From PALSA-911 sp963839645 (GTDB lineage: Bacteria; Pseudomonadota; Alphaproteobacteria; Acetobacterales; Acetobacteraceae), in contig CAWIVZ010000008.1 in the NCBI GenBank assembly GCA_963839645.1, forward strand, positions 62,001 through 126,000: DNA of 64,000 nucleotides. Direction: 5' to 3'. The notes under the pieces are model-generated. The model was not told where the DNA came from. It made no database searches and saw only the letters and a program-made list of their open reading frames with translations. The position numbers and the translations under genes are program-made. Below, piece after piece: positions 45,502 through 55,128 of the stretch (position 1 is its first letter; every line of letters begins with the position of its first letter).

Positions 45502-46657
45502 CTACGGCCAGTTCTGCAAGCCCCAGCGGATCAGATCGACCATCGCCTTGCCGCCCGCCACGATGTTGTTGTCCTCGTATCCCTTGTCCTTCGCCTCATA
45601 TTCATAGGCGCCGCCGCTGACGGTCCCGAGCACATAGGGAAACCCGTCCGAGTAGGTCGCCCAGAACGGCGCACCCGAAATCGCCACCGGTTGCATCGCC
45701 GTGATGTTCCAGTTCCATCGCGTCCCCGTTAGGGTCGGTGTCGAGAACCTCGATCCCCGGCTGGTAGGAAGGGCGCTCGCCGCCGGCAATCAGGCCCGGA
45801 TATCCGGTGATGTTGAAATATTTGATATTGCCTAGACCGGGACTGTACGTCTTCGACCCGGAAATAGCCGAGCGCATCACCCAGCGGATCGTACAGCCGT
45901 AGCAGCGCCATGTCATAGGCATTGGGATACCGACTTTTGAAACTGACATCCCAGCCGTGATAATCCGACACATACGCATTCGCGCCGACCCCAGCGATCG
46001 ACTTGCCATCATAGTACGCCGGCACGAACAGCATCATCCACGGCGACGATCCCCAGGGCGGCACATGTCCCGCGGTCAGAACGTGCCGCGGCCCGACCAG
46101 CACGCCGCTGCCCCACCACGACCAACTCGCGGATGTCGGATCCGTCCAGGCGAATACCCGGCCCACGCATTGCCAGGGATATCCTGACGGGTAATACACC
46201 GCCCGGTCATCCGGCGGATAAACGCCGTAGAACAGTTCCCCGTGGCCGCCCTTGCGGCGAACCGGTTCGCGCATCCAGGACGGCGCGATGGAACGCTTCG
46301 GATGGTAGACCTGATCGGCCCAGGCCGGCCTGTGCGCCACGGTCGCCGCCGATTTCAGCCGCCGCGCGCCGCGCCGGCGCAGCCGAGAGCCGCGTAGCAT
46401 GTCCGCCCAGGCACTCCAGCGCGACTTGTTCGCGATCGCCTGCCATACTGGCGCCTGCGCCTCGGGCCTAAAAGCCTGGCATCCCACGCACGGGTCGAAG
46501 GCGCCCGGGCAACGGAAACGACCACCGCCGGTCAAAAGCCGCCGGCGGCAACATCGGTCGGGAAAGGGGATTTGGTGGCTTCGCCAATCCGCGCTCGACA
46601 CCAGCTCTTCGGGCGTCAGAGGTCACGATCTTTGATTTGCATCTCGGACTGCCACAT
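45502..46657 (-). pseudogene. Trypsin-like (V8-type) serine protease, frame broken at two or three places
   Basis: The catalytic histidine is in GSGVLVGPRHVLTAGHV and the aspartate in NAYDMALLRLYDPLGD, both in the first frame. An extra G at 45857-45859 moves into KTYSPGLGNIKYFNITGYPG, and an extra base at about 45718 moves into WNWNITAMQPVAISGAPFWATYSDG, which holds the probable catalytic serine (SGAP). At the N-terminus an ATG at 46657 with a strong GGGAG site gives MWQSEMQIKDRDL before a stop, and the frame open from 46601 would continue as TPEELVSSADWRS if 2 nt were removed. It is either a true pseudogene or a victim of sequence errors. Confidence 0.7.
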
Positions 46658-47039
46658 GTTTCGCTCCCTTCTTGAAACCCTGAACGAGCCTCATGCAAAA
46701 CAGCGTATCGGAAACGATCCATGCCGGCGCGTCCGGGTCAGCCGGGTTTCGCCGAATGCGCGGAAAGGCGAACAGGGCAACGCGATTTGGCGCATGCCGA
46801 TCCATCGGCCTACCATCAACGCAATGCGCGCCAACCGATGATGCCGATCGATGCTGACCCGGGCAGCGTGGTGGCCAATAGCGTCGACACCATCACGGGT
46901 TTCCCGGCGCCTGCCGCATCGCCAATCGCCGGCCTCACTTGCCGCAGCCGGGTATCGCCGACCATGCTCCCGAAGCCAGGCCGGCCCGCTCCGATCCGAC
47001 CGGCGCGCAGCACCCCCACCGCCACAAGGATCGCAATCC
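46658..47039. other. Intergenic region, 382 nt, no gene seen
   Basis: Lies between the protease and the PTP-like gene, which are divergent. I see no convincing coding frame. AAGGA lies just before the PTP-like start. Confidence 0.5.
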
Positions 47040-47474
47040 ATGGCCGACCCTTCCTCCATCTACAACTGGCGCCGCCTGGACGATCGGATAACCACATCCG
47101 GCCAGCCGACCGAAGCGCAACTGGCCGACATCCATGCAATCGGGGTGCGCCACGTCATCAATCTCGGCCTGCACAGCCACGAAAAGGCGCTCCCGGACGA
47201 AGCCGGCAGCGTCAGCCGCCTCGGCATGACCTACATCCACATACCGGTCGATTTCCAGAACCCGACCGAAGCGGACTTCGCCCGGTTCTGCGAAACGATG
47301 GCAGAACTGAAGGACGTTCCCGTCCACGTGCATTGCATCGCCAACTATCGCGTGTCGGCTTTCTTCTTTCGCTACCGCCGGGCCGTGCTCGGCGTGGAGG
47401 ACGCGCAGGCGCGCGCCGACCTGGAACGGATCTGGCAGCCCGAAGGCGTCTGGGCAGAGTTCGCCGCCCGATAG
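47040..47474 (+). CDS. Protein tyrosine phosphatase-like family protein
   Basis: 144 residues. The P-loop HCIANYRVSAF (H-C-x5-R) at about 99-109 gives the catalytic cysteine and arginine; GVRHVINLGLHSHEKALPDE and the aspartate-containing Y-x-H-I-P-V-D block precede it. It resembles the small dual-specificity phosphatase family sometimes labelled beta-lactamase hydrolase-like, in which H-C-x2-N-x-R-V-S-A-F is the norm. The ATG at 47040 has AAGGA upstream. Substrate unknown. Confidence 0.85.
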   Translation: MADPSSIYNWRRLDDRITTSGQPTEAQLADIHAIGVRHVINLGLHSHEKALPDEAGSVSRLGMTYIHIPVDFQNPTEADFARFCETMAELKDVPVHVHCIANYRVSAFFFRYRRAVLGVEDAQARADLERIWQPEGVWAEFAAR

Positions 47475-47496
47475 GGCAACCCGCGAACCGACCTAG

Positions 47497-47526
47497 AAAA
47501 AGGCCGGGGGATCGCTCCCCCGACCT
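47497..47526 (-). terminator. Rho-independent terminator of the binding-protein gene
   Basis: On the minus strand a stem CGGGGGA/TCCCCCG with a 4-nt loop, extended by AGG/CCT, is followed by TTTTT. It lies 20 nt after the stop of the gene at 47546 and ends leftward transcription there. Confidence 0.8.
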
Positions 47527-47545
47527 CAGATCCTGTTCCGTCAGG

Positions 47546-48766
47546 TCAGACCGTCGGGAATTTGCACTTCGGATTGACCGGATGCAGAGCCACTTCCGGC
47601 GGCGTCGTGGCGACCAGCTTGTAGTAATCCCACTGGCCCTTGCTCTCAGCCGGCGTCTTTACCTGGAACAGATAGGCCGGGAAAATCCCCCGCCCATCCT
47701 CGCGAACGCCGCCTTTGCCAAAGGCATCATCGTCAACCGGAAGCGACTTCATGCGCGCGACGGTCGCCCGGCCGCTTTTGGTCGCGTCCGCACCCATCGT
47801 CGCCACGGTCTTGAGATAATGGTTGGTGATCGAGTACGAGCTGGCATGCGCCTGGTTGGGATAGTTCTTCGGCGACTTCACCAGCAAGCGCTTGGTGAAC
47901 GCGCGGGTCCGGTCGTTCAGGTCCCAATAGAAGCTTTCGGTGGTGATCAGTCCCTGCGCCGTCTGCAGTCCGAGCGAGTTAACGTCCTGCAAGAACAGCA
48001 GAAGCGGGGCAATCTTCATCGTGCGGTCGAGGCCGAACTCCTTCGCCTGCTTGATGATGTTGATGCAATCAAGTCCGGCGGCGGCGATCCCGAGCACGCT
48101 CGCCCCGCTCGAAAGCGCCTGCTGGATGAACGACGAGAAATCGGTAGTCTCTGGGAATGGGTAGCGGAGATTACCCATCACCTGCCCGCCGCCACCTTTA
48201 ACCACGGCCATGGTCAGTTCCTCCAGCGAGTGGCCGAAGGCATAGTTGGCGGTGATGAAGTACCATTTGTTGCCGAGCGCCTTCATGCCGGCGCCGCCGG
48301 TGGAGACCGCGTTCATATAGGTGTCGAAGCTCCACACGATCGTGTTGGGGCTGCACTGCTGATCGGTCAGCGAACTAACAGTCGCCGACGCGTTCAGCAT
48401 GATCTTGTCCTTGTCGCGGGCAACCTCGGCCACCGCGAGCGCGACCGAGGAGGTCGGCACGTCGATGACCGCGTCAACGCCCTGGTCGAACCACTGACGC
48501 GCGATGGAGGAGGCGACATCGGGCTTATTTTGATGGTCGGCGCTGAGGAACTCCACTTCCAGCCCATGGCTCGATGGGTTGAATTCCTCGATCGCCATAT
48601 TCGCCGCCGCCACCGAGGTCGGGCCGGTGTTGTCGCGATAGGTGCCGGAAAGGTCGGTCAATACGCCGACCTTGATCTTCTGCTTGGCCTGGGCCCGGGC
48701 ACCGATGATCGGCACGGCAGACATGGCCGCTGCTGTACCCAGCAGGCCGCGACGTGAAAACTGCAT
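47546..48766 (-). CDS. ABC transporter substrate-binding protein (branched-chain amino acid type)
   Basis: 406 residues. A twin-arginine-like signal (MQFSRRGLLGTAAAMSAVPIIGARAQA) precedes a type I periplasmic-binding fold, with KIKVGVLTDLSGTYRDNTGPTSVAAANMAIEEF. Members of this group bind amides, aromatic acids or amino acids. No permease or ATPase gene is nearby, so it is an orphan binding protein. It ends at a good terminator. Confidence 0.9.
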   Translation of the reverse strand: MQFSRRGLLGTAAAMSAVPIIGARAQAKQKIKVGVLTDLSGTYRDNTGPTSVAAANMAIEEFNPSSHGLEVEFLSADHQNKPDVASSIARQWFDQGVDAVIDVPTSSVALAVAEVARDKDKIMLNASATVSSLTDQQCSPNTIVWSFDTYMNAVSTGGAGMKALGNKWYFITANYAFGHSLEELTMAVVKGGGGQVMGNLRYPFPETTDFSSFIQQALSSGASVLGIAAAGLDCINIIKQAKEFGLDRTMKIAPLLLFLQDVNSLGLQTAQGLITTESFYWDLNDRTRAFTKRLLVKSPKNYPNQAHASSYSITNHYLKTVATMGADATKSGRATVARMKSLPVDDDAFGKGGVREDGRGIFPAYLFQVKTPAESKGQWDYYKLVATTPPEVALHPVNPKCKFPTV

Positions 48767-48892
48767 GAAGTCACTCTCCCTGTATGGACTTGCCCGTTCA
48801 GCACTGATGGCTGAATTGGGAACGCCCCTTTATCACAACCGGCCGGCCGGTTGCTATGCCCCCTGGCAGACCTTTTTGGATGAAGTTCCGCC

Positions 48893-51110
48893 TCAGTCGA
48901 AGCGGTTGGATTTCGGGAACCCGTTCGGCGGCATCCGTCCAGCCTGGCCGCGCTCGCCGAGCCAGTCGCGCAGATTGGCCTCCGTGCGCGTCTTCTCCCC
49001 CAGGCGCCAGGTCAGGCCGTCGGCGATCGTGAACACCCGCGCGTCCGACAGCCCGCCATCCTTGTAACGCTGCAGGATGACACCGGCCCCGCGGGTCAAT
49101 TCCGGAACCTGCTCCAGCGGGAAGATCAGCAGCTTGCGCCCGGTCGCCGATCACCGCGACATGGTCGCCGACCACTGGCACGCAGACCTGTGCCTCCTCG
49201 CCGGGCTTGAGGTTCAGGATCGTCCGCCCGGTGCGCTTTTCCGCCAGCAATTCGCTGCCCGCGACCACGAAGCCGCGCCCGGCGCTGGACGCGACCAGAT
49301 ACTTGCCCGCCTCGTTGGGGATGAACAACGCCGCGACGTCGTCCTCATTGGTCAGTTCCGCCAGCAGCCGCACCGGCTGGCCGTCGCCGCGCCCGCGCGG
49401 CAGGTCGGCGGCCTTCAGCGTATAGGCCCGGCCGTTGGTGCCGAACAGGCATAGCCGATCTGTGGTCTGGCAGGGCAGCAGCAGCTTCAGCCGGTCGCCC
49501 TCCTTGAACTTCAGGTCGGACCCATCCGCCAGATGCCCCTTCACCGTGCGCACCCAGCCCTTTTCCGACAGGATCAGCGTGATCGGCTCACGCTCCACGA
49601 ACGCCTCGTTGCTGACCTCCATCACCACCGGCACGTCGCCCAGTTCGGTCCGCCGGGCACCCAGCGGACCCGAGCCGAATTTCTTGCTTGTGTCCTCCAG
49701 TTCCTCGGTGATCTTCGCCCAGCGCAGCTTCTCGCTGCCGAGCAGGGCCTGCAACTGCTTGCGTTCCTTGGTAAGGCTGGCGTGCTCCTTGCGGATCTCC
49801 ATCTCCTCCAGCCGGCGCAGGCTGCGCAGGCGCATGTTCAGGATCGCCTCGGCCTGCGCGTCCGACAGTTCGAAGCGCTTGATCAGCGCCGGCTTGGGTT
49901 CGTCCTCCTCGCGGATGATCCGGATCACCTCATCCAGGTTCAGATAGACCGCGAGATAGCCTTCCAGCACCTCGATCCGCCGGTCGATGGCGGCCAGACG
50001 GTGATTGGAGCGGCGTACCAGTACCTCGGCGCGATGCGTCAGCCAGGCGCTCAGCACCTGCTTCAGGTTCATCACCCCGGGCGTGCGTGTCGCGTCCAGC
50101 ACGTTCATGTTCAAGGAGAACCGGCTTTCCAGCGCGGTGGCGCGGAACAGCGTCTCCATCAGCACTTCCGGCTCCACGCCGCGGGCCTTCGGCTCCAGCA
50201 CCAGGCGCACGTCCTCGGTGCTCTCGTCGCGGACATCGCCCAGCAGCGGCAGCTTCTTCTCCTCCATCAGCTGCGCGATCTGTTCGATCAGGCGGTTCTT
50301 CTGCACCTGATACGGGATCTCCGTGACCACGATCTGCCAGGTGCCGTGCTTGCCCTTCTCCACGCTGTATTTGGCCCGAACCCGGAACCCGCCGCGCCCG
50401 GTCTCATAGGCGGACAGGATCGAGGCCCGATCCTCGACCATCAGCCCTCCGGTGGGAAAATCCGGGCCGGGCATGTGCACCAGAAGGTCGGAAACACTGG
50501 CATCGGGATGGGCGATCAGATGGATGGCGGCGGCGCAGACCTCGCCGGCATTGTGCGGCGGAATGGAGGTCGCCATGCCCACCGCAATGCCGGCCGAGCC
50601 GTTCGCCAGCAGGTTCGGGAACGCGCCGGGCAGCACGACCGGCTCGCTCTCCTCGCCGTCGTAGGTCGGGCGGAAATCGATCGCATCCTCGTCGATGCCG
50701 GCCAGCAGGGCCTTCGCCACCTCGGTCAGCCGCGCCTCGGTGTAGCGCATGGCCGCGGCGTTATCGCCGTCGATATTGCCGAAATTGCCCTGGCCCTCGA
50801 CCAGCGGATAGCGGGCGGCGAATTCCTGCGCCAGGCGCACCAGCGCGTCGTAGATCGAGGCGTCGCCATGCGGATGGAACTTGCCCATCACGTCGCCGAC
50901 CACACGGGCGCATTTCTTGAACGCCGCGTTCGGGTCCAGCTTCAGCTGGTGCATGGCATAGACCAGCCGCCGGTGCACCGGCTTCAGCCCGTCGCGCACA
51001 TCCGGCAGGGAGCGGGACATGATGGTGGACAGCGCATAGGCCAGGTAGCGCTCGCTCAGCGCCTCCGACAGGCTGGCGTCCTGGATCTTGCCGATAAAAT
51101 CGTCTGGCAT
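48893..51110 (-). CDS. parC: DNA topoisomerase IV subunit A, frame interrupted near the 3' end
   Basis: About 739 residues once repaired. The active-site tyrosine is in AAMRYTEARLTEVA, and the N-terminus (SERYLAYALSTIMSRSLPDVRDGLKPVHRRLVYAM) and KFHPHGDASIYDALVRLAQ are diagnostic. The C-terminal domain is intact to VGDHVAVIGDR; then one extra G in CGGGCGC at 49139-49141 shifts the frame. Skipping it continues RKLLIFPLEQVPELTRGAGV to NRFD at 48893. The ATG at 51110 is supported by homology and AGGA. The enzyme unlinks daughter chromosomes and is essential, so the break is suspect. Confidence 0.88.
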
Positions 51111-51144
51111 GGCGGTATTCCTGATCTTCTCAAGCGCGGGTGAT

Positions 51145-51892
51145 CTAGACCGAATCCGCTTCCGGAGTTGCGGCGAGCACCTCGATCTGGTCGTATAGCA
51201 TCCGCCGCGCCTGCGGCAGCGGGCGATGGTGCAGGCCAAAGGCATCGCGCTCCAGAAAATGCCCGGTCAGCTTCAGCCCGTCGCGCCAATCCGCGGGGCC
51301 GGACGCATTGCCCCCGACCAGAAACCCCGGCAGCTTCAGCAGCCGGTGCTTCCAGACCATTGCGGCCGCCTCCGTCACCGCCCGGCCGCTGCGCGGCGAT
51401 ACCCAGGCGAGGCCGGCGGTCTCCCCGGTCACCGCGCAGGCGCCGAGATCCAGGCCATAGCCGAGATCCGCCAGCAGCGTCGGTCTCCCAGCGGATCAGG
51501 TCCGGCAGCATCGCCTCCGCGCGCGGCAGGCGGGGGATCAGCTCCACCAGGCCGGCGAACACGCGCGGATGCGCCTCGCGCTCCGGCAAGGCACCCTCCG
51601 CCACGGCGCAGGCCGAGGACAGCATGGCCAGCGCGAGCCGGTCGTCCATCACCATCGCGGCGCCGGCATGCACCAGTTCGCCGGTAAAGCTGCCGAGCTG
51701 GTCGGACAGCCGCGCGACCCAGCGCACCAGCAGGAAATTGCCGGGCTGCCAGATCGCCGCGCCCGAACGCGACGCGCCCCCGCGCGCCAGGCCGCGATGC
51801 AGGCCATGCGCCTCGGTGATCACGGTCACGACCGCGTCGCCCTCGCCATAGGGCCGCGCGTCCAGCACGATCGCCGGGGCGTCCCATTCCAT
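51145..51892 (-). CDS. recO: DNA repair protein RecO, frame interrupted by one extra base
   Basis: About 248 residues once repaired. The OB-fold start is MEWDAPAIVLDARPYGEGDAVVTVITEAHGLHRGLARGG, followed by GNFLLVRWVARLSDQLGSFTGEL. At LIRWET the frame slips: skipping the base at 51481 continues TLLADLGYGLDLGACAVTGETAGLAWVSPRSGRAV to the stop at 51145. RecO loads RecA on gapped DNA with RecR. It precedes parC by 34 nt, the normal alphaproteobacterial pair. Confidence 0.87.
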
Positions 51893-52006
51893 TGCCGATT
51901 CTCCCTTGTTGCGCACCCGCGCGCGGGGCTTCATACGGAAGCGGACTTGCCGTGCCCCGGCCCTTCAACCATGTCTGCACGATAGGACGTTCAGGAGAGG
52001 AGCGCG

Positions 52007-52483
52007 ATGATGGACCGTCGAACATGGCCGGTGGTGAGCGGGACGATCGCCCTGCTGGCGGCGGGCCTCACCGCAGGCTGCGATATTCCGCCGCCCCCGC
52101 AGCAGAGCACCGCGGCGGAGATGCAGGCGTTGGCGCCGTCCAAGCTGTGCGAACCGAACCTGCCGGTGTTCGGCCGGTTCTTTTTCCCCGGCGATGTCCC
52201 GCCCGGCACCTATATTCCCCCGCAGGGCAACATCCGCATGAACAATGACGGCAACTGGTGCCAAATCAGCCATGTCTTCGTGTTCCGGCAGGTGGAGGAG
52301 GTCGGCACCATGACGCTGGCGAAGGCCCCGGCGCACGGCGAGGTGCGTACGGGCGCGGTCGGGAAGCAGTTGCGCATTGCCTATCGCCCGGCACCGGGCT
52401 TCATCGGCACCGACGATTTTGTCGTGCATCTCGCCACCTCACAGCCCTGGGACATACCCATACGGGTCGTCGTGGTGCCTTAA
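52007..52483 (+). CDS. Lipoprotein with an Ig-like C-terminal region (unknown function)
   Basis: 158 residues. The signal ends with lipobox LTAGC at about residue 25, followed by a proline/glutamine linker. The second half (VGTMTLAKAPAHGEVRTGAVGKQLRIAYRPAPGFIGTDDFVVHLATSQPWDIPIRVVVVP) resembles bacterial Ig/cadherin-like repeats with the G-x-D-x-F motif. It probably sits at the outer membrane facing the periplasm. First of three lipoprotein genes in a row on this strand. Confidence 0.75.
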   Translation: MMDRRTWPVVSGTIALLAAGLTAGCDIPPPPQQSTAAEMQALAPSKLCEPNLPVFGRFFFPGDVPPGTYIPPQGNIRMNNDGNWCQISHVFVFRQVEEVGTMTLAKAPAHGEVRTGAVGKQLRIAYRPAPGFIGTDDFVVHLATSQPWDIPIRVVVVP

Positions 52484-52625
52484 CGCACGGTCGAGGTGGT
52501 AAGCTCGGCCCCGGTTTGCGCACGATGTCGTGATCAGGGACATTGGCGTTCCATAGTACGAACAATATGGAGCTAAAGCCGTGCCTGTGCACTGTGTGCC
52601 TCCGGCCTGCCAACAGGGAGTTCCG

Positions 52626-53063
52626 ATGGACCGACCAGGCTTTCAGGTATTGTGCCAGCGCGCATCAGCGATTCTCGTGCTTGGCCTGGGCATTGTCGCC
52701 TGCGCAAACCAGCAGCCTGCCCCTGCCCCAATCCCCACCATCCCGGTCGGGCCGGTGGCCGTGGACGGCGTCTACCAGGGCTACGCCACCCTGGTCGAAG
52801 CCGACAACTCCGAGGAGATGCTTTGCGGCACCAGCATCGCCTTGGAACTACCCGTGACCGACCGAACCTTCACCTACGTGCTGAACGAGCCACAGGTAAC
52901 CTATGCGCCGGTGAAACGCTTCCTGGTTCAAATTAGTGCGGATGGCGGCTTCACCAGCCAGTCCGGCGCGGCCAACCTGCGGGGTCAAGTAGCCGGCAAG
53001 GCAATGACCGGTGATGTCTTCGGCGAGGCTTGCAGGTTCCACTTCGACACCGCCCGGCCTTGA
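52626..53063 (+). CDS. Small lipoprotein, family member C (unknown function)
   Basis: 145 residues from the ATG at 52626, which has AGGGAG 5 nt upstream. Signal and lipobox GIVAC at about 26 are followed by VDGVYQGYATLVE, a cysteine in MLCGTSIAL, ISADGGFTSQSG, LRGQVAGKAMTGDVFG and a final CRFHFDT. The same order of blocks occurs in the lipoproteins at 37871 and 38315, although overall identity is low. Confidence 0.7.
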   Translation: MDRPGFQVLCQRASAILVLGLGIVACANQQPAPAPIPTIPVGPVAVDGVYQGYATLVEADNSEEMLCGTSIALELPVTDRTFTYVLNEPQVTYAPVKRFLVQISADGGFTSQSGAANLRGQVAGKAMTGDVFGEACRFHFDTARP

Positions 53064-53138
53064 TCACGCGGCGCACCCAAGCTTCACTTCTATCCACCAG
53101 CCATGACCACAGCAGAGCCAAGAAACAAGGATAAACCA

Positions 53139-53294
53139 ATGCGCCGCCTTTTCCCCCTGTTCTTCCTGTGCTTTGCCATTGCCGGATGCGGCGGCGGCAT
53201 GCAGTACCAAGCTGCTCCAGTGCCGGGATCCGTGGTCAATCCGGGCGGTGACGAACCGTATTGCCCCAGCGGCCAGCAGCCACCCTGCGACTAG
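53139..53294 (+). CDS. Very small lipoprotein (51 residues)
   Basis: Starts at an ATG with AAGGAT upstream. MRRLFPLFFLCFAIAGC is a compact signal with lipobox IAGC, leaving a mature peptide of about 35 residues that is rich in Gly, Pro and Gln and has two cysteines near its end (YCPSGQQPPCD). It may be a real short lipoprotein. It is the third in the run 52007-53294. Confidence 0.55.
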   Translation: MRRLFPLFFLCFAIAGCGGGMQYQAAPVPGSVVNPGGDEPYCPSGQQPPCD

Positions 53295-53358
53295 GCATGT
53301 TCGGCTCAGGCAAACTCGCCGCTCCTGCTCCAGTCTTTGTTTTGGCGAGCGTTTTCGT

Positions 53359-53383
53359 CGGGTCATGTGAACGACATGACCCG
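53359..53383. terminator. Perfect 10-bp hairpin between convergent genes
   Basis: CGGGTCATGT, loop GAACG, ACATGACCCG. It lies between the 3' end of the lipoprotein run and the dimethylformamidase-like gene. No U-run follows on either strand, so it may act in either direction or bind a protein. Confidence 0.5.
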
Positions 53384-53494
53384 GTAATGCCCTAACCCCT
53401 TCCGACAGCCTCCTCATGCCGGCTATCCCGCCTCGGCGGAGGCTGCGGTGCTGGTGGTCGCTTCGGCGGATCGCCGCAGATCAAAGCGGACCGT

Positions 53495-53521
53495 GCGGCT
53501 TCCGCGCCGCGACGGCGAAGC
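53495..53521. repeat. Hairpin repeat, copy 2
   Basis: GCGGCTTC then CGCGCCGCGACGGCGAAGC, matching copy 1 at 28984-29009 except for the bulge. It lies 6 nt past the stop of the minus-strand gene at 53527. Confidence 0.45.
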
Positions 53522-53526
53522 TCTTG

Positions 53527-55128
53527 TCAGCCCGGCTGAAGGAAGTCGGCCACCAGCTGGGCGTTGAAAAGCTGGAACGGCGCCTGAACGAAGCCGGGCC
53601 TGCCAAGCCCCCAGGCCCAACGAACCGATCCCGCCGTGAACACCTTCCCGCCCGCCGGAGAACGGAAATACACCGCTTCGGCCAGGCCGGGCTTGCCGTC
53701 GACGTCCGTCGCCGGGCCGTGGAACAGCACCTTCACCGATGCGGGGTCGATGGCGGGAATGCGCGACGTGGCCGGGTTCCAGAGCCGCTTGCCATCGCCC
53801 TCGGGATCACGGTTGTCCCATTCGTAACCAACGAAATTGCCGATCGCATCGCCGGGACGGTAGCCGGTGCCGGCGAAGAACGGCAGATCGGTGTTGACGG
53901 CGAAGTACGGATAAACCGGCGGCGAGGCCCCGTCCTGGTTGAACCAGCCCTGGTAGCCGACGCCGGTCAGCATCGTCTCGGGCCAGCGACCGTCCTCGCG
54001 GAACAGGGTGGTGATCTGGGCGTCTTCCGGGGTGGGGCTGGGACGCCAGGACGCCGGGTCGTCGGACGACTTGAAGCAGATCATCTGGCGGCCGCGGAAA
54101 AACTCGTCGCTGCCCTGGTTCACGTCGGCGTAGCGAACCTGCCAATAGGCGGCGTCGGCGCCCAGGAAGATCATGTTCTTCCCCAGGGTGAAAATCCGCC
54201 GGTGCACCGCCTTGAACTCGGCCAGCGACCAGTATTCGTTGTGCGGGCCGGAGATCAGCAACTGGTAGGTTTCGCTGAACGCGGGATCGCGGTGCAGGTC
54301 GAAATTGGTCGCGTAATCCACCGTCCAGCCGCGCTCGGCGGCCAGTTTCTCCAGCCACAGACTGACGAAATACTCGTATTCGAAAAACTCCGGCGGAGAC
54401 GGCCGGTCGAACGTCAGGGCCTGGGCGGCGCTGCCGATAAAGTCGCTGGAATAGAAGCTGTAGCCGCCCCACTCGTTGTAGGCCTGCCAGGTGTTCGTGC
54501 TCAGCAGCAGCAGGATATCTCCCCGCTTCGCCGCATCTCGGCGCGCCTTGTTGGTCACCACGATATAGGCGACGTTGCGATCCCGGTTGCCGTCGGCATC
54601 GTCGATGAAATCGAGCGCGTAATAGCCGGACTGCCAGCCATCGGTGGCGATGTTCTCGAGCCCGGCCGGCCAACCGGCGCCGATCGCGGCCGCGGTGATC
54701 TCCACCGCCTGTTGGCTGACCGAGATACTCGGGCTGTGCCAGACCAGCTTCCGATCGGGTTCGGGTTCGCCGGGATGGTGGCCGATGCGGTAGATCTCGA
54801 TCCGGCCGTGCACCAAGGCGCGGTCCGGGCCGGTGGACAGCATCAGGTTGAACGTCTCGCCGGCGTCGACGCTGTGCCGGTCGGCATAGGCCCAGACGCG
54901 GGTACCCAGGTAGAAGCTGCGCCAGATCGACCTGGCCGGTTGCGCCGACGGTTGGGCAGGCGCCGGTTGCGGCGCCGCCGCCACATCCGCCGCCGCGCGC
55001 GTCGCCCGCAACCCTGCCAGCCCGGCGACCAGCGCGGGAAGGATGCCGCCGAGCAAAGGCCGGCGGGCTACCAGCTTGGGCCTCCCCCTACCCGCATCTG
55101 CGCCGCCGGCCGCGCACGGCGGAGCCAT
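53527..55128 (-). CDS. Secreted protein with N,N-dimethylformamidase beta-subunit-like domain
   Basis: 533 residues. An RR-containing signal (ARRPLLGGILPALVAGLAGL) suggests export. The first domain (about 65-170) is beta-rich; the second carries WQAYNEWGGYSFYSSD, FEYEYFVSLWLEKLAAERGWTVDYATNFDLH, LLISGPHNEYWSLAEF and NMIFLGADAAYWQVRY, the core of the dimethylformamidase large-subunit C-terminal family. Founding members are iron amidases, but here the activity is unproven. The ATG lies 61 nt inside the end of the opgH-like gene, so the two are coupled and probably act together in the periplasm. Confidence 0.8.
   Translation of the reverse strand: MAPPCAAGGADAGRGRPKLVARRPLLGGILPALVAGLAGLRATRAAADVAAAPQPAPAQPSAQPARSIWRSFYLGTRVWAYADRHSVDAGETFNLMLSTGPDRALVHGRIEIYRIGHHPGEPEPDRKLVWHSPSISVSQQAVEITAAAIGAGWPAGLENIATDGWQSGYYALDFIDDADGNRDRNVAYIVVTNKARRDAAKRGDILLLLSTNTWQAYNEWGGYSFYSSDFIGSAAQALTFDRPSPPEFFEYEYFVSLWLEKLAAERGWTVDYATNFDLHRDPAFSETYQLLISGPHNEYWSLAEFKAVHRRIFTLGKNMIFLGADAAYWQVRYADVNQGSDEFFRGRQMICFKSSDDPASWRPSPTPEDAQITTLFREDGRWPETMLTGVGYQGWFNQDGASPPVYPYFAVNTDLPFFAGTGYRPGDAIGNFVGYEWDNRDPEGDGKRLWNPATSRIPAIDPASVKVLFHGPATDVDGKPGLAEAVYFRSPAGGKVFTAGSVRWAWGLGRPGFVQAPFQLFNAQLVADFLQPG

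Noticed and set aside
46816..47139. Possible small minus-strand gene of 107 codons
   Set aside because: Overlaps the PTP-like gene start antisense, with no ribosome site or recognisable motif.
10160..51481. Programmed +1 frameshifting as the cause of all frame breaks
   Set aside because: No common slippery codon or downstream structure; the sites differ and several genes have no known need for recoding. Kept only as a minor alternative.
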